Origin: Acidobacteriota bacterium | Lineage (GTDB): Bacteria > Acidobacteriota > Terriglobia > Terriglobales > Acidobacteriaceae | NCBI GenBank assembly: GCA_021798655.1 | Contig: JAJZFE010000466.1 | Coordinates: 1-6,920, forward strand | Length of the DNA stretch: 6,920 nucleotides | Reading direction: 5' to 3' | In this document: positions 1-6,249 of the stretch, piece after piece | Numbering within the stretch: the first letter of the stretch is position 1 | Layout: every line of letters starts with the position of its first letter | The notes under the pieces: model-generated | Databases searched by the model: none | What the model saw: the letters and a program-made list of their open reading frames with translations, nothing else | Told to the model about the DNA's origin: nothing | Made by a program: the position numbers and the translations under genes

Positions 1-27
1 ATTCCTCCACTTCGCTGCGGAATGACA
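1..27. repeat. Possible dispersed intergenic repeat fragment, cut by the left edge
   Basis: The first 23 bases have ATTCC at 1-5 and its complement GGAAT at 19-23 around a CTTCGC-like centre, with partial pairing inside the arms. From memory, intergenic elements of the form CATTCC..GCGAAG..GGAAT recur in Acidobacteriota and some other phyla, and this looks like one copy running off the edge. A single copy in the window cannot prove that it is repeated. The rest of 28-93 holds no ORF, promoter or RNA that I can recognise. Confidence 0.3.
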
Positions 28-93
28 AATCATGAGGATTGCTGGCGACTACACCTGAGAGGGAACGGCCCTAGAGGCTGCCTGCCGTCCACA

Positions 94-134
94 GAATAAA
101 AGGCTCACCAGCAATCGCTTGCGGGTGAGCCTTT
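94..134 (-). terminator. Intrinsic terminator of the decarboxylase gene
   Basis: A perfect 11-bp inverted repeat (99-109 with 124-134, AAAGGCTCACC and its complement) is extended by an A/G mismatch and a 4-bp inner stem (111-114 with 119-122) closed by a four-base loop. Read on the minus strand, the stem is followed directly by TTTTATT, the expected U-rich tract. It begins 23 bases after the decarboxylase stop codon (158-160). The U-tract lies only on the minus-strand side, so the terminator serves the leftward transcript. Confidence 0.88.
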
Positions 135-157
135 CGATTGGGACGATTGCTGTCGCG

Positions 158-2557
158 CTACGCTTCGCTCTCGCCCGCGGGGTTCTTCTTGCGGCGTTTA
201 ACGGGCGGTGCAGAGCTGGGCGGCTTCTGCTTGCCGCGGCCGTTCTTTTTGCCGTTGGTCGTCTCGATGACGGCGCGCATCCAGTATTCGCCGTGCTCGT
301 CGATCTCGATGCCGTGGGTCTCGCGCTCGAAGCCGGGGAAGCGCTTGCCGAACTGCTCCATCGCGAGGATGAGCCGGATGACCGGGCTGTCCGGGCCTCC
401 GAGGCGCTCGCCGGGCATGGACATCGGGATGCCCGGGGGGTACGGCACCAGCATCACGGCGGCGATGCGGCCGGCCATCTCGGCGAACTTCACCTTCTCG
501 GTCGCGTTGGTCAACAGCTTCTGGTAGGTCTGCGAGGGCGTGAGCACGGGGTCGAAGTCCTCGTCGCAGGCGGCGTTGACGAGGCCGGCGAGGTTCAGCT
601 CCTTCATGGCCAGGTGCATCTCGTCGCTGAGATCCTTCAACGTCTGGTTGCGATAGCGCGCGGGGTACTTGGAGACGAGGTCGGGCAGTGCCTCTTCGAG
701 CGGCGCTTCGGAGTCATAGAGCCGCTTGAACTCGAAGAGGTTTTCGAGCAGCGCGCCCCACTTGCCCTTGGACGTACCGACGGAGAAGAGCACCAGCACG
801 GTGTAGTCGCCGGTGCGCGCGATTTCGACGCGGCGGCCGTCGAGGAACTCGGTGAGGATGGCGGCGGGGATGCCCCAGTCGGCGACGACGCCCTGCGCGT
901 TGACGCCGGGGGTGAGGATCGTCACCTTGGCGGGGTCCAACATGCAGTAGTCGTCGGCGATGTCTTCGTCCTGATAGCCGTGCCAGTCTTCGCCGGGCTT
1001 CAGGGTCCAGCAGCTGGAGCGGTTGGTGAGTGCACCGTCGGGCGCATCCTCCAGCAGGTGGCGCTTGCCGTCGAGCGGATCGACGACGTACTCGGGCTGA
1101 TAGAGGCGGAAGAACCAGCCCTCTTCGGCCTGGCGCAGACGGTGCGCGATGGAGCTCATCGCCTTGCGGAAGCTGATGGCGTCCTGCAGGGTCTCGCTCA
1201 TGAGCGTGGGGCCTGCGGGCTCGTCCATCATCGCCGCGGCGACGTCGATGGACGCGATGAGCGGGTAGAACGGGCTGGTGCTGCCGTGCATCATGAAGGC
1301 TTCGTTGAACTGGTCGTAGTCGAGCGGCGCGCGCGGGCTGAGCTTGACGTGGACCATCGAGGCCATCGAAAACGCCGCGAGCATCTTGTGCGTGGACTGC
1401 GTGGAGAAGATGGCCGGGCGGTCCGGCATCTCGTCGGGCACGCCCATCGCGTAGCGGCCTTTGTAGATCTCGTGGAACTTCGCGTAGGCGTACCAGGCCT
1501 CGTCAAAGTGGACGCGGCTGACGCTCTTGGAGAGCTCTTTGACGACGCGGTTCACGTCGTAGCAGAGGCCGTCGTAGGTGGAGTTTGTGACGACCGCATA
1601 GGTCGGCACCTTGGAGCGTGCGCCGGCGGCGAAGGGGCTGCGCTCGATGAGGCCCTGCACGTTCTCCGGGCTGAAGCGCTTGAGCGGCACCAGGCCGATC
1701 ATGCCGTAGCCGTTGCGCGTGGGCTTGAAGTAGACCGGCCGCGCGCCGGTGACGGTGAGCGAGTGGCAGACGGACTTGTGGCAGTTGGCGTCGGCGAGCA
1801 CGATGTCGTCCTGCGCGATGACGCCGTGGCCGACGATCTGGTTCGACGCCGAGGAGCCACCGAGAACGTAGAACGTCCAGTCCGAGCCGAAGATGCGCGC
1901 GGCGTTGCGCTCACTCTCGCCCGGAGGCCCGAGGTGGTCGAGCCACGAACCGAGCGGCGAGGTGGAGATGCCGAGGTCCGAACGCATGATGTTTTCGCCG
2001 AAAAACTTGTGGAACTCCATGCCGACGGGATGCTTGAGGTACGCGACACCGCCCATGTGACCGGGCGCGTCCCAGCTGTAGGCACCCTGGTCGGTGTACT
2101 TCTTCAGCTCGCGGAAGTACGGCGGCAGCAGCTGCTCATGGTACCGCTCGACGGCAAAGTCCACGCGGTTGGCGATGAAGGCGGGCGTATCGCCGAAGAG
2201 GTGGATGTACTCATGGACCTGCTTGACGACCTCCAGCGGCAGGTCGCTGACCAGCGTGCGGTCGGCGATGAGGAAGATGGGAATCTTCTTGTTGCGGCGG
2301 CGCACGGCGCGCAGAATCTTGAGCGCGGCGCTCTCGGCAAACTCGCCCTCGCCTTCGAGATCCCAATCCAGCAGAATCGCGCTGTAGGAAGGATCGGAGG
2401 TGACGAGCGAGAGCCCGTCGTCGGGCGTGGAGGTGCGAACGACCTCGTAACCCTCTTCACCGATGGCCTCGACCAGACGCTCCATCGCACGGTCGGACAC
2501 GGAGTCCGTTCCGCCCACTTCACTCGCAATCAGCAGTACCCAACGACCTTCGCTCAT
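158..2557 (-). CDS. Orn/Lys/Arg decarboxylase, AdiA-like arginine decarboxylase
   Basis: A 799-residue fold-type I PLP enzyme that should decarboxylate a basic amino acid, most likely arginine to agmatine, in the cytoplasm. Residues 1-130 match the receiver-like N-terminal wing domain of the family. The core holds the phosphate-binding GGSSASN (233-239), NCHKS with the PLP-stacking His260, HFDEAW with Asp352 expected to contact the pyridine nitrogen, and STHK with Lys391 as the Schiff-base lysine. PYPPGIP (705-711) lies in the C-terminal domain. Recalled E. coli AdiA sequence aligns along most of the length, including APGH.GGV, VVTN.TYDG and GKWG, more closely than lysine decarboxylase does, but substrate cannot be fixed by eye. 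A 34-residue tail (766-799) with ten Lys/Arg extends beyond the AdiA end. No AdiC-type antiporter is nearby. The start has a GAGAGG Shine-Dalgarno only 3 bases upstream, inside an inverted repeat. The expected catalytic residues are present and the frame is intact. Confidence 0.95.
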   Translation of the reverse strand: MSEGRWVLLIASEVGGTDSVSDRAMERLVEAIGEEGYEVVRTSTPDDGLSLVTSDPSYSAILLDWDLEGEGEFAESAALKILRAVRRRNKKIPIFLIADRTLVSDLPLEVVKQVHEYIHLFGDTPAFIANRVDFAVERYHEQLLPPYFRELKKYTDQGAYSWDAPGHMGGVAYLKHPVGMEFHKFFGENIMRSDLGISTSPLGSWLDHLGPPGESERNAARIFGSDWTFYVLGGSSASNQIVGHGVIAQDDIVLADANCHKSVCHSLTVTGARPVYFKPTRNGYGMIGLVPLKRFSPENVQGLIERSPFAAGARSKVPTYAVVTNSTYDGLCYDVNRVVKELSKSVSRVHFDEAWYAYAKFHEIYKGRYAMGVPDEMPDRPAIFSTQSTHKMLAAFSMASMVHVKLSPRAPLDYDQFNEAFMMHGSTSPFYPLIASIDVAAAMMDEPAGPTLMSETLQDAISFRKAMSSIAHRLRQAEEGWFFRLYQPEYVVDPLDGKRHLLEDAPDGALTNRSSCWTLKPGEDWHGYQDEDIADDYCMLDPAKVTILTPGVNAQGVVADWGIPAAILTEFLDGRRVEIARTGDYTVLVLFSVGTSKGKWGALLENLFEFKRLYDSEAPLEEALPDLVSKYPARYRNQTLKDLSDEMHLAMKELNLAGLVNAACDEDFDPVLTPSQTYQKLLTNATEKVKFAEMAGRIAAVMLVPYPPGIPMSMPGERLGGPDSPVIRLILAMEQFGKRFPGFERETHGIEIDEHGEYWMRAVIETTNGKKNGRGKQKPPSSAPPVKRRKKNPAGESEA

Positions 2558-2610
2558 ACACCTCTCACGTCCCTGTCTATCCTACAGAAAACGGGGGCGC
2601 GAGAGGTGTA
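2557..2610. promoter_or_regulatory. Inverted repeat covering the decarboxylase ribosome-binding site
   Basis: The 10-base arms 2557-2566 (TACACCTCTC) and 2601-2610 (GAGAGGTGTA) are perfectly complementary. After one mismatch, 2568-2576 and 2591-2599 continue to pair with two imperfect positions. These two read as G-T wobbles on the plus strand and C-A mismatches on the minus strand. In the decarboxylase mRNA the 3' arm contains the likely Shine-Dalgarno GAGAGG and ends on the A of AUG, so a folded leader would hide the start. The element fills most of the gap after the VWFA stop codon. No U-tract follows, so an ordinary terminator is unlikely. It could be a translational switch, a transcript-stabilising hairpin or a palindromic protein-binding site. 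The structure is visible; its role is inferred. Confidence 0.6.
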
Positions 2611-2629
2611 CGTGCGGTTAGCGGCGGGG

Positions 2630-3556
2630 TTATTCCGAGACGCCGGGGTGGACGCCTTCGGGCGCGATGATCTTGACGCCGGGCTGGGTGGTGGTGATCT
2701 TGATCTGGTCGAGCGTGTCGCGCTTCTCCTTGTCGGCGTCGACCTGGAAGCTGATGGAGTAACTCTCCAGCATCTGCTTGCGGAACTCGTCGAGATACGG
2801 CTTGATGGAGACGGGCGGAATGGTGCCCTGGTTGAAGGAGATGCCGCCGGTGGCTTCGGCGATCTGCGAGAGATAGCTCTGGCCGCTGAAGCTGCCGCGA
2901 CGCATTCCGGCGTCGGGGAAGTAGATGGAGTAGACGGCGATGCCGGCGCGCTCAGCGTCCTCCTGCGCGGTCTGCACGTAGGGGCTGTCCTGGTTCATGA
3001 TGGACGTGCTGCCGTTGTAGGGGTCCACGCCGTTGGTCATCATGAGCACGAGGCGCGGTCCGGGCTGAGACGACGGCCACTCCTTGGCCAGCGCGGAGAG
3101 CGAGAAGTAGGGGCTGCCGTTGATGCCGCCAATCGACATGGGAATGCGCAGCTGTTGGATGATCGCGGCGTGGTCCGTGGTGAAGCCCGGCGAGATGACG
3201 CGGCCGTTCTGCATGTAGCCGAAGAGGATGTTGGTGCCGGGCGGCATCTCGTTGATGAACTCTTCGATGTCTTTAATCTGCAGGCCGAAGGTGCCGCGCA
3301 GGCCGTCGTCCATGAGGATGGCTACCTGGGCGTGGGCGGGCACGAGCGGCGTGACGGCTGTGATGGGCGAGTCGTGCCGGTTGACCTTCAGCTTCAGCTT
3401 GGTGGGGTCGAGCTGCTCGTCGTGCTTGCTGGTGATGGTGATCAGCGCGGTGGTGGGGACCAGACCTTCGGTGGGCATCTGCTGGCCGACGGCGACAGAG
3501 GCTGCTGCGACCGCCCCCAGCGCAACTGCTGCGTTCAACGTTCTGCGTACATTCAT
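2630..3556 (-). CDS. Secreted VWFA-related acidobacterial domain protein
   Basis: A 308-residue protein with a von Willebrand factor A-like fold of the family found mainly in Acidobacteriota (VWFA-related Acidobacterial domain). Its biological role is unknown; VWA folds usually mediate protein contacts. Residues 1-24 form a signal peptide: MNVRR, a hydrophobic Ala/Val core, and probable cleavage near AVG-QQ. A beta-rich leader (about 35-70) precedes the VWA core (about 76-245). The first metal-site strand reads VAILMDDGLRG (Asp83, Asp84) instead of the classical DxSxS, and the later TDG position reads MTNGVDP (Asn175). The C-terminal part (255-300) matches the YSISF..pGVKI ending of the family. 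An in-frame ATG at 3721 would add 55 residues but lies inside the receptor gene, carries no signal peptide and would bury this one, so I chose 3556. The Shine-Dalgarno is a weak purine run (GGAAAGAAG). The protein is probably periplasmic or secreted. Confidence 0.85.
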   Translation of the reverse strand: MNVRRTLNAAVALGAVAAASVAVGQQMPTEGLVPTTALITITSKHDEQLDPTKLKLKVNRHDSPITAVTPLVPAHAQVAILMDDGLRGTFGLQIKDIEEFINEMPPGTNILFGYMQNGRVISPGFTTDHAAIIQQLRIPMSIGGINGSPYFSLSALAKEWPSSQPGPRLVLMMTNGVDPYNGSTSIMNQDSPYVQTAQEDAERAGIAVYSIYFPDAGMRRGSFSGQSYLSQIAEATGGISFNQGTIPPVSIKPYLDEFRKQMLESYSISFQVDADKEKRDTLDQIKITTTQPGVKIIAPEGVHPGVSE

Positions 3557-3573
3557 GGTCGTTATCTTCTTTC

Positions 3574-3587
3574 CGCCCCGCAGGGCG
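3574..3587 (-). promoter_or_regulatory. Small leader hairpin next to the VWFA ribosome-binding site
   Basis: On the minus strand CGCCC and GGGCG (3583-3587 and 3574-3578) flank the four bases TGCG, immediately 5' of the purine-rich GGAAAGAAG that must serve as the ribosome-binding site for the start at 3556. The 5-bp GC stem could modestly affect initiation. Such a short stem is easily found by chance in GC-rich DNA, so this is a weak call. Confidence 0.25.
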
Positions 3588-3610
3588 ATCGGTGCTCGCC
3601 TGCAAGGATA

Positions 3611-3624
3611 CAGGTCTTCACCTG
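3611..3624. promoter_or_regulatory. Palindrome CAGGT-N4-ACCTG upstream of the VWFA gene
   Basis: A perfect 5-base inverted repeat around CTTC lies 55-68 bases upstream of the VWFA start, between the receptor's terminator-like hairpin and the gene. Its position fits an operator in the promoter region. I see no convincing -35/-10 pair to anchor it, so the promoter itself is not called. Confidence 0.25.
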
Positions 3625-3637
3625 ACTGAGACGCGAA

Positions 3638-3666
3638 GGCCCGCCCCTGCGTTGCAGGGACGGGCC
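3638..3666 (-). terminator. Probable terminator hairpin after the TonB-dependent receptor
   Basis: The arms 3638-3650 and 3654-3666 pair over 13 positions with a three-base loop. Read on the minus strand, every position pairs, one of them as a G-U wobble; on the plus strand that position is a C-A mismatch, so the hairpin fits the leftward transcript better. It lies about 41 bases after the receptor stop codon. There is no clear U-tract after it, so it may stabilise the 3' end or be Rho-assisted rather than a full intrinsic terminator. Confidence 0.6.
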
Positions 3667-3707
3667 AGAAGTTGTATGAGTTGGGTTGAAAACCTGCGGC
3701 AAAACGT

Positions 3708-6200
3708 TTATTGGGCTCCAATCCGCAGCTTCAGGCCGGTACGAAACGTGAGCGGCAGACTGGGGTAGCCGATCGGCCCCATGTGCTGGTCGTTCAGCAG
3801 GTTGTCCACCTGGCCGAACCAGGTGAAGCCGTGCTTCAGCGTATACAGCAAGCTGAGGTCGAGCTTCACGTAGCCGTAGTCGAGGTCGCGGTTGGGCAGC
3901 AGCAGCGAGTTGCCGCCGCTGGTGTCGCTGTACTCCAGGTAGGTGGAGTCGTCGCTGCGGCTGGCCATGGCACCGCGCAGCGCGAGGTTGAGCTTGCGGT
4001 GTGTGTACTGCGCGTCGAAGTAGCCGGTGTGCGGCGCGCGGCGGAAGGGCCGGGCGCCGACCAGCGGCCCGAGCGCACCGATGGCAATGTTGGGGAATGT
4101 GGGGTTGACGGGGCCGGCAGCCGCACCCTCCACGTCGGTGGAGATGGACTGCAGCACGTAGGCGTCGAGGTAGGTGTAACCGCCGCGCAGCAGGAACGCC
4201 GGCCTGGGCTGCCAGGTCAGCTCGGTCTCGATGCCCTGCGCGCGGTAGGCCAGCGAGTTCACATACGCGTCGTAGATGCCTGCCGTGGGATTCAGATTGA
4301 AGCCGAAGACGGCGTCGAGGGTAGGCGCATCCACAGCTTCGAGCTGGTGGTCGAAGACGTTGTGGAAGTAGCCCGCCTTGAGCACCAGCTTTTCGCCGAC
4401 GATGTTCTGGTCGACACCGACGTCGTAGGTGCGCGAACGCTCCGCGCCCTGCGGGCCGATGTGATACTGCGTGATGTCCGCCGTGTCGCCGGCGGCGAGC
4501 AGCTCTCTGTAGAGAGAGTTGAACTCCAGCGAGAGCGAGGGCTCCTGCACACCGGTGGCAGCGTTGGCGCGCAGGCGCGTGCCGTGGAAGAACTTCGTGG
4601 TGGGCCGCACAGCAGAGTAGGTAAGCCCGAGCCGCGGCGTGCCCGCGATGCCGTAGAGGTGGTTCTTCTCCAGCGCGGCCCCGGCGGAGTAGAACAGGCG
4701 GTCCCAGAGCTCGCCCTGGAACTGCAGGTTGTACTCGTAGTTGGTGCGCTGAATCTGCTCGGCCTCGCCGAACGCGGCGTTGTTGAAGCTGCCGCGCTCA
4801 CGATCGTAGCGGAAGCCGAAGAGCGCGTTGAAGTGCTGCGAAGGCTCCAGGTCACTCTGGTAGTAGAGCTGGTCGCGGTTGGAGTCCTGGTCGGAGTTCG
4901 AGCCGTAGATGTCGGTCTGCCCCGTGACGGAGTAGCCGTTCGCGCCGCGGATGGTGACGACCGGGCCGAAGTATTCGGTGTAGGCGTAGGCCGTGCCTGC
5001 GTTCAGCGTGATGGGCGTGCCGGGCTGCCCGTACTGGTGCTCCTGCTCGCGCTTGCGGGCGATGCCGTAGCGCAGCAGGTTGTGCCAGATCTCGTGATAA
5101 CGATTCTCCACCGTGAGGCCGGAGTAGAGGTCCTGATCGGCCTGCTTGCCGGTGTTGGGCTCTCCGAAGAACTGCTGCGGGCCGGGCAGGCCGGTGGCTG
5201 AGACGGCGTTGTGAATCGTGAACCGCACCTGCGTGTTGCCGTTGATGTCGTAGCCCACGTTCGCGGCCGAGGTTGCGGCGTGGTAGCGGTCTTCGCGGAT
5301 GGCGTTCGAGGTGTCAAAGCGCGAGAACGCGCCGTAGTAGTCGAGCTTCTGCAGCGTGCCGCCGGCCGTGACCTCGTTGCGCCAGGTGAAGAGGTTGCCG
5401 GCGTCGCCGGAGTAGGTGACGACGGGCGAGGGCGTGCTGCCGCGCGGCGTGCTGATGGCTACCACGCCCGCGCCTGCGTCCGTGCCGTAGATCGCGGAGT
5501 CAGGCCCGCGGTAGACCTCGATCCGGTCGATCGCGGTGGAGCTGACGGTGCCGTAGTCGAAGACGCCGCCGATGTCGTCGGCGGGGATGCCGTCGATCAT
5601 CACGAGGTTTGCGGTGGAGTTGCCGCCGCGCAGAAAGAGGCTGGTGACGCCGCCCGTCTGGCCGGTCTGCACGACGAACGCGCCGGGCTCCTGGCGCAGC
5701 TCGGTGTTGACGCCGATGTCGGTGGACATCAGCTCGCCGGGCAGCACCGTCACCGGCGCGGTGAGCTGCGGCAGCGGCGTGGGAAGGCCCGTCGCGCTGA
5801 CGGAGATGTCCTGCCGCACGGTGTTGGTGGCGAGCACGACATCCTGCTGCAGCACGTCCTTCGCGCCGGCATAGAAGTCTATGCCGACCGAGGGCAGATA
5901 CTGCGGCGAGAGGCCAACAAGCGTGAAACGGCCGGCGATGTCGTAGTCGATCTCGTAGTTGCCCTGCGTGTCGGCGACGCCGAAGGCGACGGCTTTGCCG
6001 CCCTCGACCAGCTGCACACGGCCGCCGGGAATGGGCGTGCCGAGCGCGTCGGTGAGGCGGCCGCGCACGATGACGGCGTGCGCCGTCGCGGTGGCCAGCG
6101 TGAAGGTGAGGGCTGAAAAAGCAGCGCGGCGCAGCAGACTCGCGCGCGAAGATTGACCGGCGGCAGACCCTGCTCGGGCCCGGCTCAGTACACGTACCAT
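3708..6200 (-). CDS. TonB-dependent outer-membrane receptor, probable B12/corrinoid importer (BtuB-like)
   Basis: An 830-residue outer-membrane transporter expected to bring a scarce nutrient into the periplasm using TonB-ExbBD energy. Residues 1-42 form a long signal peptide ending AHA, with Arg24-Arg25 before the hydrophobic stretch. Residues 43-125 are a carboxypeptidase-regulatory-like beta domain (VRGRLTDALGTPIPGG). DISVSATG (131-138) may be the TonB box. The plug (about 140-255) contains LRGGNSTANLVMIDGIP and IEVYRGPDSAIYGTDAGAGVV, very close in pattern to the BtuB plug. The remaining residues (about 260-830) form the beta barrel, with typical QEPSLSLEF (552-560) and QVDNLLND (797-804). 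The last residues are RIGAQ rather than an aromatic. A cobalamin riboswitch immediately upstream supports a corrinoid substrate; without it the substrate would be open. The start is fixed by GGAGGAG 7 bases upstream. The next gene lies beyond a hairpin, so the receptor may be monocistronic or expressed with the upstream gene. Confidence 0.93.
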   Translation of the reverse strand: MVRVLSRARAGSAAGQSSRASLLRRAAFSALTFTLATATAHAVIVRGRLTDALGTPIPGGRVQLVEGGKAVAFGVADTQGNYEIDYDIAGRFTLVGLSPQYLPSVGIDFYAGAKDVLQQDVVLATNTVRQDISVSATGLPTPLPQLTAPVTVLPGELMSTDIGVNTELRQEPGAFVVQTGQTGGVTSLFLRGGNSTANLVMIDGIPADDIGGVFDYGTVSSTAIDRIEVYRGPDSAIYGTDAGAGVVAISTPRGSTPSPVVTYSGDAGNLFTWRNEVTAGGTLQKLDYYGAFSRFDTSNAIREDRYHAATSAANVGYDINGNTQVRFTIHNAVSATGLPGPQQFFGEPNTGKQADQDLYSGLTVENRYHEIWHNLLRYGIARKREQEHQYGQPGTPITLNAGTAYAYTEYFGPVVTIRGANGYSVTGQTDIYGSNSDQDSNRDQLYYQSDLEPSQHFNALFGFRYDRERGSFNNAAFGEAEQIQRTNYEYNLQFQGELWDRLFYSAGAALEKNHLYGIAGTPRLGLTYSAVRPTTKFFHGTRLRANAATGVQEPSLSLEFNSLYRELLAAGDTADITQYHIGPQGAERSRTYDVGVDQNIVGEKLVLKAGYFHNVFDHQLEAVDAPTLDAVFGFNLNPTAGIYDAYVNSLAYRAQGIETELTWQPRPAFLLRGGYTYLDAYVLQSISTDVEGAAAGPVNPTFPNIAIGALGPLVGARPFRRAPHTGYFDAQYTHRKLNLALRGAMASRSDDSTYLEYSDTSGGNSLLLPNRDLDYGYVKLDLSLLYTLKHGFTWFGQVDNLLNDQHMGPIGYPSLPLTFRTGLKLRIGAQ

Positions 6201-6207
6201 GATGCGT

Positions 6208-6214
6208 CTCCTCC
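6208..6214 (-). promoter_or_regulatory. Shine-Dalgarno of the TonB-dependent receptor
   Basis: GGAGGAG on the minus strand lies 7 bases before the ATG at 6200, near ideal strength and spacing. It decides the start of a gene whose N-terminal region is unusually long, and it is the presumed output point of the riboswitch. Confidence 0.85.
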
Positions 6215-6232
6215 GCTCCCCCGTCGGGAGCG
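6214..6232 (-). promoter_or_regulatory. Expression-platform hairpin between riboswitch and ribosome-binding site
   Basis: On the minus strand CGCTCCC (6232-6226) pairs perfectly with GGGAGCG (6220-6214) around the loop GACGG. The 3' arm ends on the first G of the Shine-Dalgarno, so the folded hairpin sits against the ribosome-binding site. In many cobalamin riboswitches a hairpin here docks with an aptamer loop when B12 is bound and blocks translation. There is no U-tract, so translational rather than transcriptional control is inferred. I could not identify the partner loop in the aptamer. Confidence 0.6.
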
Positions 6233-6249
6233 TGGCAGGCTATGAACGC

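Noticed and set aside
50..160. Terminator-like repeat at 99-134 as a bidirectional terminator
   Set aside because: The plus-strand side has only three Ts after the stem (CTTTCG), and no plus-strand gene in the window needs it.
119..3625. Plus-strand open frame of 1168 codons spanning the decarboxylase and VWFA genes in antisense
   Set aside because: It lies opposite two well-recognised genes and their 72-bp gap, has no ribosome-binding site or domain I recognise, and its His/Asp/Arg/Val/Gly-rich composition is typical of antisense frames in GC-rich DNA. It also crosses the minus-strand inverted repeat and the VWFA start region without any sign of selection.
3557..3721. Upstream in-frame ATG at 3721 as the start of the VWFA gene
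   Set aside because: It overlaps the end of the receptor gene, reads through the terminator hairpin, and places a clear signal peptide at residue 56 instead of at the N-terminus.
3711..5201. Plus-strand open frame of 496 codons, and another at 5211-6116, opposite the receptor gene
   Set aside because: Both are antisense shadows of the TonB-dependent receptor; the translations are Val/Ala/Gly/Glu-rich without a recognisable domain.
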